Assembly (NCBI GenBank): GCA_009699665.1
Contig: WLNS01000001.1
Span: 1-39,147 of the forward strand
Reading direction: 5' to 3'
Length of the DNA: 39,147 nucleotides
Origin: Actinomycetota bacterium
Lineage (GTDB): Bacteria > Actinomycetota > Actinomycetes > Actinomycetales > Microbacteriaceae
This document shows, in pieces, positions 23,689 through 31,627 of this stretch (within the stretch, counting starts at the first letter, position 1; each line of letters starts with the position of its first letter). Under the pieces are notes generated by a model. It made no database searches. It had not been told where the DNA came from and worked only from the letters and a program-made list of their open reading frames with translations. The translations under genes and the position numbers were made by a program.

Positions 23689-24870
23689 TTAGGCCGCCTC
23701 GGGCAAGACCGACGAAATCAGCATGGCCTCAAGCGTGAGCAGCGGCGCCACATTCGAGGCAATGCGCTTGCGCGCGTGCGCCACCGCATCGAGCGCCGCC
23801 AGCGTCTCGGCCGCGGTGACGGAACCCGCACGGTGGCGAAGTTGTGTCTCAAATTCGAGGTTGGTCAGATCTTCGGCCACACCCAATTGCAGTCGCAGCA
23901 CATCGCGATAGACCGACATCAGATCGACCAGAATGCGATCGAGTCCGTCGCGCAGGCTGCGTGTGGCACGACGCTTCTGCTGCTCTTCAAGCGTGCGAAA
24001 CTGCGAGCGCAGCGTGGGCGGAATCACGTCGCCCTCAGTAATGCCCATCGCGAGCCGCGTCTGTTCGAGTTCGTCGGCGTCTTGCTCATCGGTGACCGCT
24101 TTGGCATCGTCGGTCGCGATGGCGTGCAGTCGCGCCGCCGCCGTGACCGCGTCGGTCAAGCCGGTCATGCCCAAGACGAGTTGAACCGTCTCTTCGCGGC
24201 GAGCCGAAGCCTCGGCGTTCGTGGCCAGACGACGCGCCATGCCGATATGGTTCTGCGCGAGGCGGGCGGAACGCTCGGCCGTGACGGCATCGACACCGTC
24301 ACGATCACGCAAGAGTTGTGACACGAGTTCAACGGAAGGCACGGTGAGGCGCACCGACCGCACGCGCGATCGAATGGTGGGAATCAAGTCGGCCTCACTC
24401 GGCGCGCACAAAATCCAGACGGTGCGGGCCGGCGGCTCCTCGAGCGCCTTGAGCAACACGTTCGACGTGCGCTCAGCCATGCGGTCGGCATCTTCGATGA
24501 CCACCACGCGATAGTCGGATGACGACGGCGAGTACTGCGATGCCACGACAAATTCGCGCACCTCATCGATAGAGATGATCACGCGTTCGGTGGCCAAATA
24601 CGACAAGTCGGGGTGGGTACGTGCGACCACGTTGCGGCAGTCGGCGCACTCGCCACAGCCACCGTTCGCGCAAAGAAGCGCCGCCGCAAAGGCATAGGCA
24701 AGGTTTGAGCGTCCCGAACCGGGTGGGCCCGTGATCAGCCACGCGTGGGTCATCACACCCGATGCATCGGCCGATTCACCGCCGGCGGTGACGGCGTGTG
24801 CCGCGCGAGCCGCCGCCTCGAAGGTGGCGATGGCGTCGGGCTGGCCGACAAGCTGCTGCCAGACGTTCAC
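23689..24870 (-). CDS. holB: DNA polymerase III subunit delta'
   Basis: 393 residues. AAA+ clamp-loader fold: the P-loop is GPPGSGRS at 48-55, with Arg in place of the usual Lys, followed by a zinc-binding set C67, C72, C75 and C78 (CANGGCGECADC), the DEVREF segment, VVIEDADRM (Walker B) and LLKALEEPP. The SRC motif of the ATP-using subunits appears as SRVRSV, lacking Cys, as is usual for delta'. It is a structural part of the clamp loader that places the sliding clamp on DNA. It follows tmk by 33 bp, a conserved pairing in bacteria. GTG start at 24870. Confidence 0.92.
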   Translation of the reverse strand: MNVWQQLVGQPDAIATFEAAARAAHAVTAGGESADASGVMTHAWLITGPPGSGRSNLAYAFAAALLCANGGCGECADCRNVVARTHPDLSYLATERVIISIDEVREFVVASQYSPSSSDYRVVVIEDADRMAERTSNVLLKALEEPPARTVWILCAPSEADLIPTIRSRVRSVRLTVPSVELVSQLLRDRDGVDAVTAERSARLAQNHIGMARRLATNAEASARREETVQLVLGMTGLTDAVTAAARLHAIATDDAKAVTDEQDADELEQTRLAMGITEGDVIPPTLRSQFRTLEEQQKRRATRSLRDGLDRILVDLMSVYRDVLRLQLGVAEDLTNLEFETQLRHRAGSVTAAETLAALDAVAHARKRIASNVAPLLTLEAMLISSVLPEAA

Positions 24871-24903
24871 CTACTCAGCCCCTGTCTGCTCACGGTATTG
24901 AGG

Positions 24904-25521
24904 CTATAGGAGGGCGCCGACACGGTCGCGGATGACAAGGGCAATCTGGTCAATCTCTTGCGCCGCATCCACGACCAGAAAACGATTCGGTTCGTTGGCC
25001 GCAAGGGCGAGGACTCCTGCCCGCACACGTTCGTGGAAGTCATCCCGCTCGTTCTCCAGCCGATCAAACGTCTTCTGTTCCTGAGCCAGTCTCTCGCGGG
25101 CGACGTCTCCGGGGAGATCCAGCAAAACCGTGAGATTGGGAATGAGGTCGCTGGTGGCCCACAGCGAGATCCGTTTGATCTCGGCGGCATCGAGCACGCG
25201 CCCGGCGCCCTGATAGGCAACGGAGGAGTCGATGTAGCGGTCTTGCACCACCACATCGCCGCGCTCGAGTGCGGGGCGCACGAGCGTGCCGATGTGCTGT
25301 GCGCGGTCGGCGGCGTAGAGAAGTGCCTCGGCGCGCGGGTCAATCTCACCGCGGTGGTGCAGCACAATCTCACGCAGTGCGGTGCCGACCTCGGTGCCGC
25401 CGGGTTCGCGCGTGGTGACGACGGCGCGGCCCTGCTGGGTCAGCCACTCCGTGAGCAAGCGCACCTGCGTGCTCTTACCGGTGCCATCGCCGCCCTCGAA
25501 CGTGATGAAGATGCCCGGCAT
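24904..25521 (-). CDS. tmk: Thymidylate kinase
   Basis: 205 residues. P-loop GGDGTGKST at 10-18, substrate-binding REPGGTEVG, the DR motif in VVQDRYIDSSVAYQG, and the lid region near DVARERLAQEQ. It phosphorylates dTMP to dTDP with ATP. The ATG at 25521 lies 3 bp after the topA stop codon, so the two are co-translated, and holB follows. The gene order topA-tmk-holB is common in actinobacteria. Confidence 0.97.
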   Translation of the reverse strand: MPGIFITFEGGDGTGKSTQVRLLTEWLTQQGRAVVTTREPGGTEVGTALREIVLHHRGEIDPRAEALLYAADRAQHIGTLVRPALERGDVVVQDRYIDSSVAYQGAGRVLDAAEIKRISLWATSDLIPNLTVLLDLPGDVARERLAQEQKTFDRLENERDDFHERVRAGVLALAANEPNRFLVVDAAQEIDQIALVIRDRVGALL

Positions 25522-25524
25522 GCG

Positions 25525-28365
25525 CTACTCGCTCACCGAGTCAGTGAATGTGGGGCCGGTCGCCGGCGGCGTTGCCGATCCCGACTTCGCAATTCCCGTC
25601 TTCTTGGTCGCGGGCTTCTTGGCCGTGGTCTTCTTGGCCGTGGCTTTCTTTGGTGCAGCCTTCTTCACCGTGGCTCGGCCGCGCTTGGGTGCCGGACCCT
25701 TGGCGCGCTTGTCGGCCAGCAGCTCAATCGCTCGATCGTAGGTGACATCTTCGATGCGCTCAGTGCGAGGAATCGTGGCGTTCGTTTCGCCGTCAGTGAC
25801 ATACGCGCCGAAGCGGCCGTCTTTAATCTTGATGGGCTTGCCGCTGACGGGATCCGGATCGAACTCGGCGAGCGCCGCCGAAGCGCTGCGCGCACCGTAC
25901 TTGGGCTGCGCAAAACTCTCGAGAGCTGCTTCTAGGGTGAGGTCAAAAATCTCCTGCTCCGAAGTGAGCGAGCGGGTATCGGTGCCCTTCTTAATGTAGG
26001 CACCGTAACGGCCGTTCTGGGCGGTAATTACTGTGCCCGACTCCGGATCAACGCCGACCTCGCGGGGCAGGTTGAGCAAACGCAACGCCGTCTCGAGATC
26101 AATCGCACTCGGATCCATGTTCTTGAACAGCGATGCCGTGCGCTCCTTAGGCGCCTCGGCCTTGGCCTTCTTCTTCGGCTTGGTCTCAATGACTTCGCCC
26201 GTCTCGATGTCTACGACGATGTCGGGTTCGGCAACGGGAAGGTCAACCTCAGGCGTGCGCTCGGTCACGTAGGGACCAAAACGGCCGTCTTTGGCGAGCA
26301 CCTCTTTGCCGTTATCGGGATTCACGCCCAGAACGCGGTCGCCGGCCACTGGTGCGTCGATGAGCTCGCGAATCTTCGCTTCGGTGAGCTCATCGGGCGC
26401 CATGTCTTCGGGCACGTACACCTTGCGCGGCGGAGCGTCGGGGCCGGCATCCTCGTCGGCCACCTCGACGTATTGGTTGGTCGGCCAAATGCGCAGCACG
26501 TACTCGCCGATGGTGACAGAGTTCAGCGTGCGCTTATCCAGATCGCCGAGGTCTTGCGTCTGTCGCTCAAGGCCGGGATGCGCATCCTTGCCAAAGAAGA
26601 AGCCCTGCAGCCACGACGCGCCATCGGCCTTACCGTCGGCGATGTGGTCAAGGTCATCTTCCATCTCGGCCGTGAAGTCGTAGCTCACGAGATCGTTGAA
26701 ACTCGCCTCCATCAGTTTGTTGACCGTGAAGGCAATCCACGTCGGCACCATGGCCTGGCCGCGGGATCGAACGTAGCCGCGTTCCTGAATCGTGCCGATG
26801 GTGGCCGCATAGGTGGACGGCCGGCCGATGCCAATCTCTTCCATCTTTTTCACGAGCGAGGCCTCGGTGTAGCGAGCGGGGGGCTGCGTTTCGTGCCCCT
26901 TGGCCTCGACATCGGCGAGCACCAGCGTCTGTCCCTCGGTCATGGCCGGCAGCTTGGCATCTTCGGGGGCGTCATCGACAGCGGTGTCTTCTTCAATCGT
27001 CTCTTCGTAGGCGTTGAGAAAACCGCGGAACGTGATGACGGTTCCGCTTGCGCTGAACTCGGCCACCTCGGCGCCCGCGGGCTTCGCTTCGACCGTGACC
27101 GTCGCCGTCTGCCCCTTGGCGTCGGCCATCTGCGAGGCGACCGTGCGCTTCCAAATAAGTTCGTAGAGTTTGAGGTCTTCGCCCCGCAGCACAGATGAGA
27201 GCTCGGCGGGCGTCTTGAACGTGTCGCCCGCGGGTCGCACGGCCTCGTGGGCTTCCTGAGCGTTCTTGTTCTTGCCGCTGTAAACGCGAGGCGCGTCGGC
27301 GACCTGGTCGGCGCCATACATGGCCGTCGCCTGTGATCGAGCAGCCGCAATCGCTTGGGCAGAGAGCGCCGGCGAATCGGTGCGCATATAGGTGATGTAG
27401 CCGTTCTCGTAGAGACGCTGGGCAATCGACATTGTCTGCTTCGACGAGTAGCGAAGTTTGCGAATGGCTTCTTGCTGCAGCGTCGACGTGGTGAACGGTG
27501 CCGCAGGGCGCTTCGTGTAGGGCTTGGTCTCGAGCTTCGTTACCGTGATCGGCGTGCCCGCGGTGGCAATGGCACCGACAAGGGTCTGCGCTTCGGACTC
27601 GGTGAGCACCCGATCGTTCTTGCCCGCTTTGAGGGCACCGACGGAATCAAAACTTGATCCCTCGGCAATCGTGGTGCCCCCGACCCTCTTGAGCTTGCAT
27701 ACGAACTGGGTGGCGATGTCGCTGGATGTTCCCACGGTCAGCAGCAAGTCCCAGTAGCCGGCCGTTCGAAACGCCATGCGCTCTTTTTCGCGGTCAACCA
27801 CGAGCCGCGTGGCGACCGACTGAACGCGACCGGCCGAAAGGCCCCGGCCCACCAAGCGCCACAACACGGGCGACACGGCGTAACCGTAAAGGCGATCAAG
27901 AATGCGGCGCGTCTCTTGGGCCTCCACGAGATCCATGTCGACCTCGCGGGTATTCTCGCGAGCCGACTCAATTGCCTCTTTGGTGATTTCGTGAAACACC
28001 ATGCGACGCACGGGCACCTTGGGCTTGAGCACCTCGAGCAGGTGCCACGCGATGGCCTCGCCTTCGCGGTCTTCATCAGTGGCGAGGTAGAGCTCATCGG
28101 CTTCTTTGAGCGCTCGTTTGAGCTCGGCCACCGTTTTTTTGCTGTACTCGCTCACGGAATAGTGAGGCGTGAACTTGTTGTCAACGTCGACACCAAAGGC
28201 CTTCATGTAGCCCGTTTTGACCTCTGCCGGCAGGTCGGCGGGCACCGTGAGATCACGGATATGACCCACGGAAGCGAGCACGCTGTAGTCGTCGCCGAGG
28301 TACTTGCCGATGGTCTTAGCCTTGGCCGGTGACTCAACGATGACGAGCTTGCGGGTTGACGACAA
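25525..28365 (-). CDS. topA: DNA topoisomerase I
   Basis: 946 residues from the TTG at 28365, which has AGGAGGA five bases upstream; the frame stays open further up but without a ribosome site. TOPRIM domain at the start (VIVESPAKAKTIGKYLG, DEDREGEAIAWHL), catalytic tyrosine Y326 in GYITYMRTDSPALS. The C-terminal third has repeats of the form DGRFGPYV / NGRYGAYIKKG / DGRFGAYV and no zinc-finger cysteines, as in actinobacterial enzymes. The last 50 residues are a Lys/Ala/Thr-rich basic tail (KKAAPKKATAKKTTAKK) likely to bind DNA. It relaxes negative supercoils. The gene follows the Tad genes after 70 bp. Confidence 0.97.
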   Translation of the reverse strand: MSSTRKLVIVESPAKAKTIGKYLGDDYSVLASVGHIRDLTVPADLPAEVKTGYMKAFGVDVDNKFTPHYSVSEYSKKTVAELKRALKEADELYLATDEDREGEAIAWHLLEVLKPKVPVRRMVFHEITKEAIESARENTREVDMDLVEAQETRRILDRLYGYAVSPVLWRLVGRGLSAGRVQSVATRLVVDREKERMAFRTAGYWDLLLTVGTSSDIATQFVCKLKRVGGTTIAEGSSFDSVGALKAGKNDRVLTESEAQTLVGAIATAGTPITVTKLETKPYTKRPAAPFTTSTLQQEAIRKLRYSSKQTMSIAQRLYENGYITYMRTDSPALSAQAIAAARSQATAMYGADQVADAPRVYSGKNKNAQEAHEAVRPAGDTFKTPAELSSVLRGEDLKLYELIWKRTVASQMADAKGQTATVTVEAKPAGAEVAEFSASGTVITFRGFLNAYEETIEEDTAVDDAPEDAKLPAMTEGQTLVLADVEAKGHETQPPARYTEASLVKKMEEIGIGRPSTYAATIGTIQERGYVRSRGQAMVPTWIAFTVNKLMEASFNDLVSYDFTAEMEDDLDHIADGKADGASWLQGFFFGKDAHPGLERQTQDLGDLDKRTLNSVTIGEYVLRIWPTNQYVEVADEDAGPDAPPRKVYVPEDMAPDELTEAKIRELIDAPVAGDRVLGVNPDNGKEVLAKDGRFGPYVTERTPEVDLPVAEPDIVVDIETGEVIETKPKKKAKAEAPKERTASLFKNMDPSAIDLETALRLLNLPREVGVDPESGTVITAQNGRYGAYIKKGTDTRSLTSEQEIFDLTLEAALESFAQPKYGARSASAALAEFDPDPVSGKPIKIKDGRFGAYVTDGETNATIPRTERIEDVTYDRAIELLADKRAKGPAPKRGRATVKKAAPKKATAKKTTAKKPATKKTGIAKSGSATPPATGPTFTDSVSE

Positions 28366-28435
28366 GCGATTCCTCCTAGGTGTGTTGTCCAACAGAGAGT
28401 CACCATACAGGGCAAATCGGGCTGGCAACATCCAA

Positions 28436-28780
28436 TTACGATTGCGGCGGTCCGGCGTGGGCTCGCACGTCGGCGCTAAAAACCCCCAGCGTCACCCGAA
28501 GGGTGACGCGCGCATCGGTGCTGTGGGTTTCACATGAAACTAAAGAAATATTTGCCTCGTCGGCGAGTCTTTGCGCGCTCGCGCAGGGAATGCCCGGCAG
28601 CCGACCCGAGATGGTGTCGGCCGCCTCGAGGGCCAATCGATCGGCAAGGTTGTGAGCGTTCGCGAGAGTTATAGCGATGCGCGTGCCGAAAAATACCAAC
28701 GACGACACGATCATCAGGAGGGCAATAATTCCTGCGGCCACTGCGGTGGAGGTTCCCGCGTCTCGGGTGCCGAAGGTCAC
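28436..28780 (-). CDS. TadE-like pseudopilin, helicase/secretion-neighbourhood type
   Basis: 114 residues. A single N-terminal hydrophobic helix (AAGIIALLMIVSSLVFFG, about 15-33) follows a short charged leader (TRDAGTSTA). The soluble part has two cysteines (C66 and C82, approximately) and no catalytic motif. Its position after a TadE gene and before topA matches the Rv3654c-type proteins of mycobacteria. The GTG start overlaps the previous stop codon by one base. It is a minor pilin or pilus assembly factor by context. Confidence 0.75.
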   Translation of the reverse strand: MTFGTRDAGTSTAVAAGIIALLMIVSSLVFFGTRIAITLANAHNLADRLALEAADTISGRLPGIPCASAQRLADEANISLVSCETHSTDARVTLRVTLGVFSADVRAHAGPPQS

Positions 28781-29121
28781 TATGCCTCACGCGGTGCACA
28801 CGCAAAACCGGCTGGGTGGGCAGCGTTCCACCACTGACGCGGTGGCGTGAGCGATGTGACGGTCACGCAGACATCCGATGACTGATCGACCGTGAGCTGG
28901 GCATGGGGTGCAATGCGTTCGATACGTTCGCGAACCGTCGACACGTCTTCACCTCGCGCAATTGACCGAGCCGCCTGATTCGCGAGAGACGTGTAGGCGA
29001 TGCTGTCACGCCCCATTCCCATCGCCGCGAGGATTACACCGAGGACCACCAGGATGGCCGGAACAACGATGGCGAACTCCGCCGTCGCCGATCCGCCATC
29101 GTTGGTGCCCAACGCCTTCAT
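28780..29121 (-). CDS. TadE-family pseudopilin
   Basis: 113 residues. The N-terminus GSATAEFAIVVPAILVVLG is the TadE hallmark: a helix of about 20 hydrophobic residues with a Glu at position 5 after the presumed cleavage site. Two cysteines lie in the C-terminal part. The ATG overlaps the stop codon of the DUF4244 gene by one base. TadE proteins are minor pseudopilins needed for Tad/Flp pilus assembly. Confidence 0.85.
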   Translation of the reverse strand: MKALGTNDGGSATAEFAIVVPAILVVLGVILAAMGMGRDSIAYTSLANQAARSIARGEDVSTVRERIERIAPHAQLTVDQSSDVCVTVTSLTPPRQWWNAAHPAGFACAPREA

Positions 29122-29309
29122 TACCCGGCCATTCCCAAGGCGCCCGTGATGACGTTCGTCAGCAGTCCGCGAACGGCGTCTCCCTTGAGAATCGCGACGA
29201 GTAATCCCGCGAATCCCACGGCAGCCATTGTGGCAATGGCATATTCGGCCGTGGCGGCCCCCGTCTCATCCTGCGCAAAATTCCTCATGTGGGCTGTCAA
29301 TCTGTTCAT
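29121..29309 (-). CDS. DUF4244 protein, Flp-pilin-like
   Basis: 62 residues. A charged leader (MNRLTAHMRNFAQDE) precedes TGAATAEYAIATMAAVGFAG, with a Glu-Tyr pair like that of Flp pilins processed by a prepilin peptidase. The family is restricted to actinobacteria and always lies in Tad clusters, so it is the likely major pilin. AAGGA lies eight bases before the ATG. A 147-bp gap separates it from tadC and may hold its own promoter; TATAG occurs about 20 bp upstream. Confidence 0.82.
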   Translation of the reverse strand: MNRLTAHMRNFAQDETGAATAEYAIATMAAVGFAGLLVAILKGDAVRGLLTNVITGALGMAG

Positions 29310-29456
29310 GTGTGGTCCTTCTCTATAGGGGATTTTTTATTGATGTACTTCTTCTCGAAGCCATGATGCGTCTCGGCGCACCCCGACCACGCGGCCGTTC
29401 GACAAGCCGTGGAAGCAACCTGCGATGGGCACGTGTTGGGGAATAGCCACGAGCGA

Positions 29457-30344
29457 CTAGCGCACGAATGACTCGGTGAGCAATCCGCTAACAATCGGCA
29501 CAACCCCCCACAGCATGAACGCCGGCAGGTAACACGCGCCGAGCGGTATCAGAATGCGTTCACCGAGTTCTCGGGCCGACCGCAACCGCGCCGCGTGATT
29601 GCGTGCCCGTTGTTCGTCGGCCGCAACTCGAAGCGCTTCCCCCACGGGAACACCCGCAAGGATCGCGATGCGCGCCGACCGACGCCCCTCGTCGATCGCA
29701 GTCAAACTCGATCTCGCATTCGCATTCGCCTTCGCACTCGCATTCCCAGTCGCCCCCGCATTCGCATTCGCACGCATGAGATCTTGCGCACGCGTCGCCC
29801 AAACAAATACCTCGTCCGCCAGGCTCATCGCAACCTGAAGCGGCAAGCCCGCGTCGACGCACACGGCGGCAAGTTCACTCCACAATCCCGCGGTCGCCAC
29901 ATGGCGTCTGGCCCGCGCTTCGAGTCGACGCATCCACACGGCGCCGAGCAGCGACAGCCCGGCCCCGCCCGCCAGACAGCACCAACCGAGGGGCGTGGTG
30001 AAGAGAGTGGGCAAAACGTCGAACCCGAGAATGAGGCCGAGCACGACGGATGCGCCCGGAACCGCCATGACAATCTTGCGAGCGAGAAGTGGCGCGGATA
30101 TCGCCGTCTGAACCTCTTGCGATGCCCGGTCATCATCTCGCAGCAATTTGCGAAGACGATCAGTCGTAATCACGGCTGGAGCACCGGTGCTGAGGGCCAT
30201 CGCAAGAATCGCTCGGGCGTTTATTTCAGTGATCTCGGTCGGATTCACCTCGGCCATCGCCAAAGCGCGCTCCAGAGGCGCTCCCGTGCTCAGAATCACG
30301 CGAACGCGATCGAGCCCGGCGGCGAGATTCGCCGGATGCGTCAC
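29457..30344 (-). CDS. tadC: Type II secretion F-domain protein (TadB/TadC)
   Basis: 295 residues from the GTG at 30344, which overlaps the ATPase stop codon as GTGA. Transmembrane segments at about 94-112 and 119-138 and near the C-terminus (ILIPLGACYLPAFMLWGVVPIVSGLL). The T2SF core is SELAAVCVDAGLPLQVAMSLAD to the end. A low-complexity stretch (RANANAGATGNASAKANANA) encoded by degenerate GCATTC-type hexamers interrupts the domain at about residues 200-220. It is the inner-membrane platform of the pilus machine. One gene instead of the usual tadB plus tadC pair. Confidence 0.85.
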   Translation of the reverse strand: MTHPANLAAGLDRVRVILSTGAPLERALAMAEVNPTEITEINARAILAMALSTGAPAVITTDRLRKLLRDDDRASQEVQTAISAPLLARKIVMAVPGASVVLGLILGFDVLPTLFTTPLGWCCLAGGAGLSLLGAVWMRRLEARARRHVATAGLWSELAAVCVDAGLPLQVAMSLADEVFVWATRAQDLMRANANAGATGNASAKANANARSSLTAIDEGRRSARIAILAGVPVGEALRVAADEQRARNHAARLRSARELGERILIPLGACYLPAFMLWGVVPIVSGLLTESFVR

Positions 30345-31270
30345 GGATGATTCGCCTGCGAGCGCGTCGGCTCGACACGCAATCCCTCGGGCGTTTCCCG
30401 CAAAACCCCGATGCCCGCTATGCGGCGCTGCGCGTCGCGTCGTTCGAGATGAACGACCAGATCGATTGCTGAGCCCGCCAACGAGGTTAGTGCGGCCGCC
30501 GAGATTTGGTGGGCGTGCGCCAACGCGATCAGGCGAGCCGGAACCTGTGCGAGTGAGTTCGCATGAAGCGTGATGCCTCCACCCGAGTGGCCCGTATTGA
30601 GGGCGGTAAGAAAGTCCAAAAGTTCCGGTCCTCGGCATTCGCCCACCACCAGACGGTCCGGACGCATGCGAAGTGCCTGTCGCACCAGTTCACCGAGTCC
30701 GATGGCGCCTACGCCGTCACCGTTGGGCTGCCGGGCCTCGAGGCCCACCACACAGGGGTGCCTCACCTCAAGTTCGGCGACGTCTTCAATCGTGATGATG
30801 CGTTCGCTTTCTGGAATCTCGGCCAGCAGCGCCGCCAAGAGTGTCGTCTTGCCGGTGCCCGTTGATCCCGAGATGAGAATGTTCTGACGCTGGGCGACGG
30901 CCTCTCGCAACGCAGCCACCTGATCGTCTGACGCCATTCCGGTGCGGGCTAAATCATCAAGAGTCCACCCCTGTGTGCGTGGCACGCGTATCGAGATGGC
31001 CGTGCCGGCGTGAGCAATCGGAGCCAGCACGGCATGCACGCGAATTCCGCCTGAAAGTCGAACATCGGCCATGGGTCCCAGCTGGTCGATGTGTCGGCCC
31101 CCGCGACTGATGAGTTCCTGTGCGAGGACTCTCACCGACTCTTCAGTTACCGGCATTCCCGCGACGGCATGAAGTCCGCGCCCATCGTCAACCCACACGC
31201 CGGTGGGTGGAGAAATCAACACGTCTGTGACCGACGGGTCGGCGAGCAACTGCTCGATGTGAATGAGCAC
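30341..31270 (-). CDS. cpaF: Tad/CpaF-type pilus assembly ATPase
   Basis: 309 residues. Walker A GSTGTGKTT at 135-143, the Asp/Glu box IITIEDVAELEV, Walker B region RPDRLVVGECRGPE, and the His box GGGITLHANS. The N-terminal domain is short (the protein begins at VLIHIEQLLADPSVTDVLI), as in actinobacterial TadA homologues. It powers pilus assembly. The GTG at 31270 has no ribosome site, so the true start is uncertain. The TadZ/Ssd gene that usually precedes it in actinobacteria is missing; instead a 6C RNA lies upstream on the same strand. Confidence 0.9.
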   Translation of the reverse strand: MLIHIEQLLADPSVTDVLISPPTGVWVDDGRGLHAVAGMPVTEESVRVLAQELISRGGRHIDQLGPMADVRLSGGIRVHAVLAPIAHAGTAISIRVPRTQGWTLDDLARTGMASDDQVAALREAVAQRQNILISGSTGTGKTTLLAALLAEIPESERIITIEDVAELEVRHPCVVGLEARQPNGDGVGAIGLGELVRQALRMRPDRLVVGECRGPELLDFLTALNTGHSGGGITLHANSLAQVPARLIALAHAHQISAAALTSLAGSAIDLVVHLERRDAQRRIAGIGVLRETPEGLRVEPTRSQANHP

Positions 31271-31325
31271 GTGCCCATGGTCTCGCGCTCACACGGAGTT
31301 TTTGCAGCGCTCGTCACAGTCGTGG

Positions 31326-31427
31326 AAAAAAGGAAGGCGACACCGGATGGGGGGAAACGGTGCCGCCTTCACGACACCAGATTGGGGGGAATCAAATGTG
31401 TCGCGGTGCTGGTCTTACGACCCGCAC
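31326..31427 (-). ncRNA. 6C RNA (actinobacterial small RNA with two C6 loops)
   Basis: The minus strand forms a small hairpin GGTCGTAAGACC (31411-31422), then stem CGACAC / GTGTCG (31398-31403 with 31372-31377) whose loop holds six C, then a 13-bp stem (31358-31370 with 31333-31345, one G-U pair) whose loop again holds six C, followed by C and six T (31331-31326). Two adjacent stems with at least six consecutive C in each loop define the 6C motif. In mycobacteria the 6C RNA (B11) lies by the ssd/Tad locus, as here. The second hairpin doubles as terminator. The ends are predictions. Confidence 0.85.
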
Positions 31428-31434
31428 TAAAAAT

Positions 31435-31464
31435 GCTATATCGACTTTCTGGCAACGAGCACAA
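31435..31464 (-). promoter_or_regulatory. Predicted promoter of the 6C RNA
   Basis: On the minus strand, TTGTGC (31459-31464), 18 bp, TATAGC (31435-31440). Transcription would start near 31427, just before the first hairpin, giving an RNA of about 100 nt. Confidence 0.5.
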
Positions 31465-31544
31465 ATACCGCGCGTCATTGTGGAAAAAGGAACAGAAGTT
31501 TTAAGCGCGTGGATGAGACAGCCTCTCAGCTCTCACCATTTTTC

Positions 31545-31558
31545 CCTGTCGCGACAGG
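31545..31558. promoter_or_regulatory. Perfect 14-bp palindrome upstream of acs
   Basis: CCTGTCGCGACAGG is a perfect inverted repeat 69 bp upstream of the acs start codon, with no T-run on either side, so it is more likely an operator than a terminator. The regulator is unknown. The rest of the gap between the 6C RNA promoter and acs shows nothing clear. Confidence 0.45.
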
Positions 31559-31627
31559 AGTCTGAGCGCGATAGCCTCGACTCAGGTGACGCTGTCGCCA
31601 CCCCGACCGTCGCAAAGTGAGACACCC

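Noticed and set aside
29375..29389. Fifteen-base match GGCGCACCCCGACCA shared with 38306-38320 and partly with the tRNA-Pro 3' end
   Set aside because: Lies in an unrelated gap with no other shared sequence; a GC-rich chance match is more likely than an att site.
31347..31430. A 27-residue rightward reading frame (starts MGGNGAAF, ends SYDPH) with AGGAAGG upstream
   Set aside because: It lies exactly antisense to the two C6 hairpins; the Gly-rich codons and the apparent ribosome site are the complement of the 6C RNA and its terminator.
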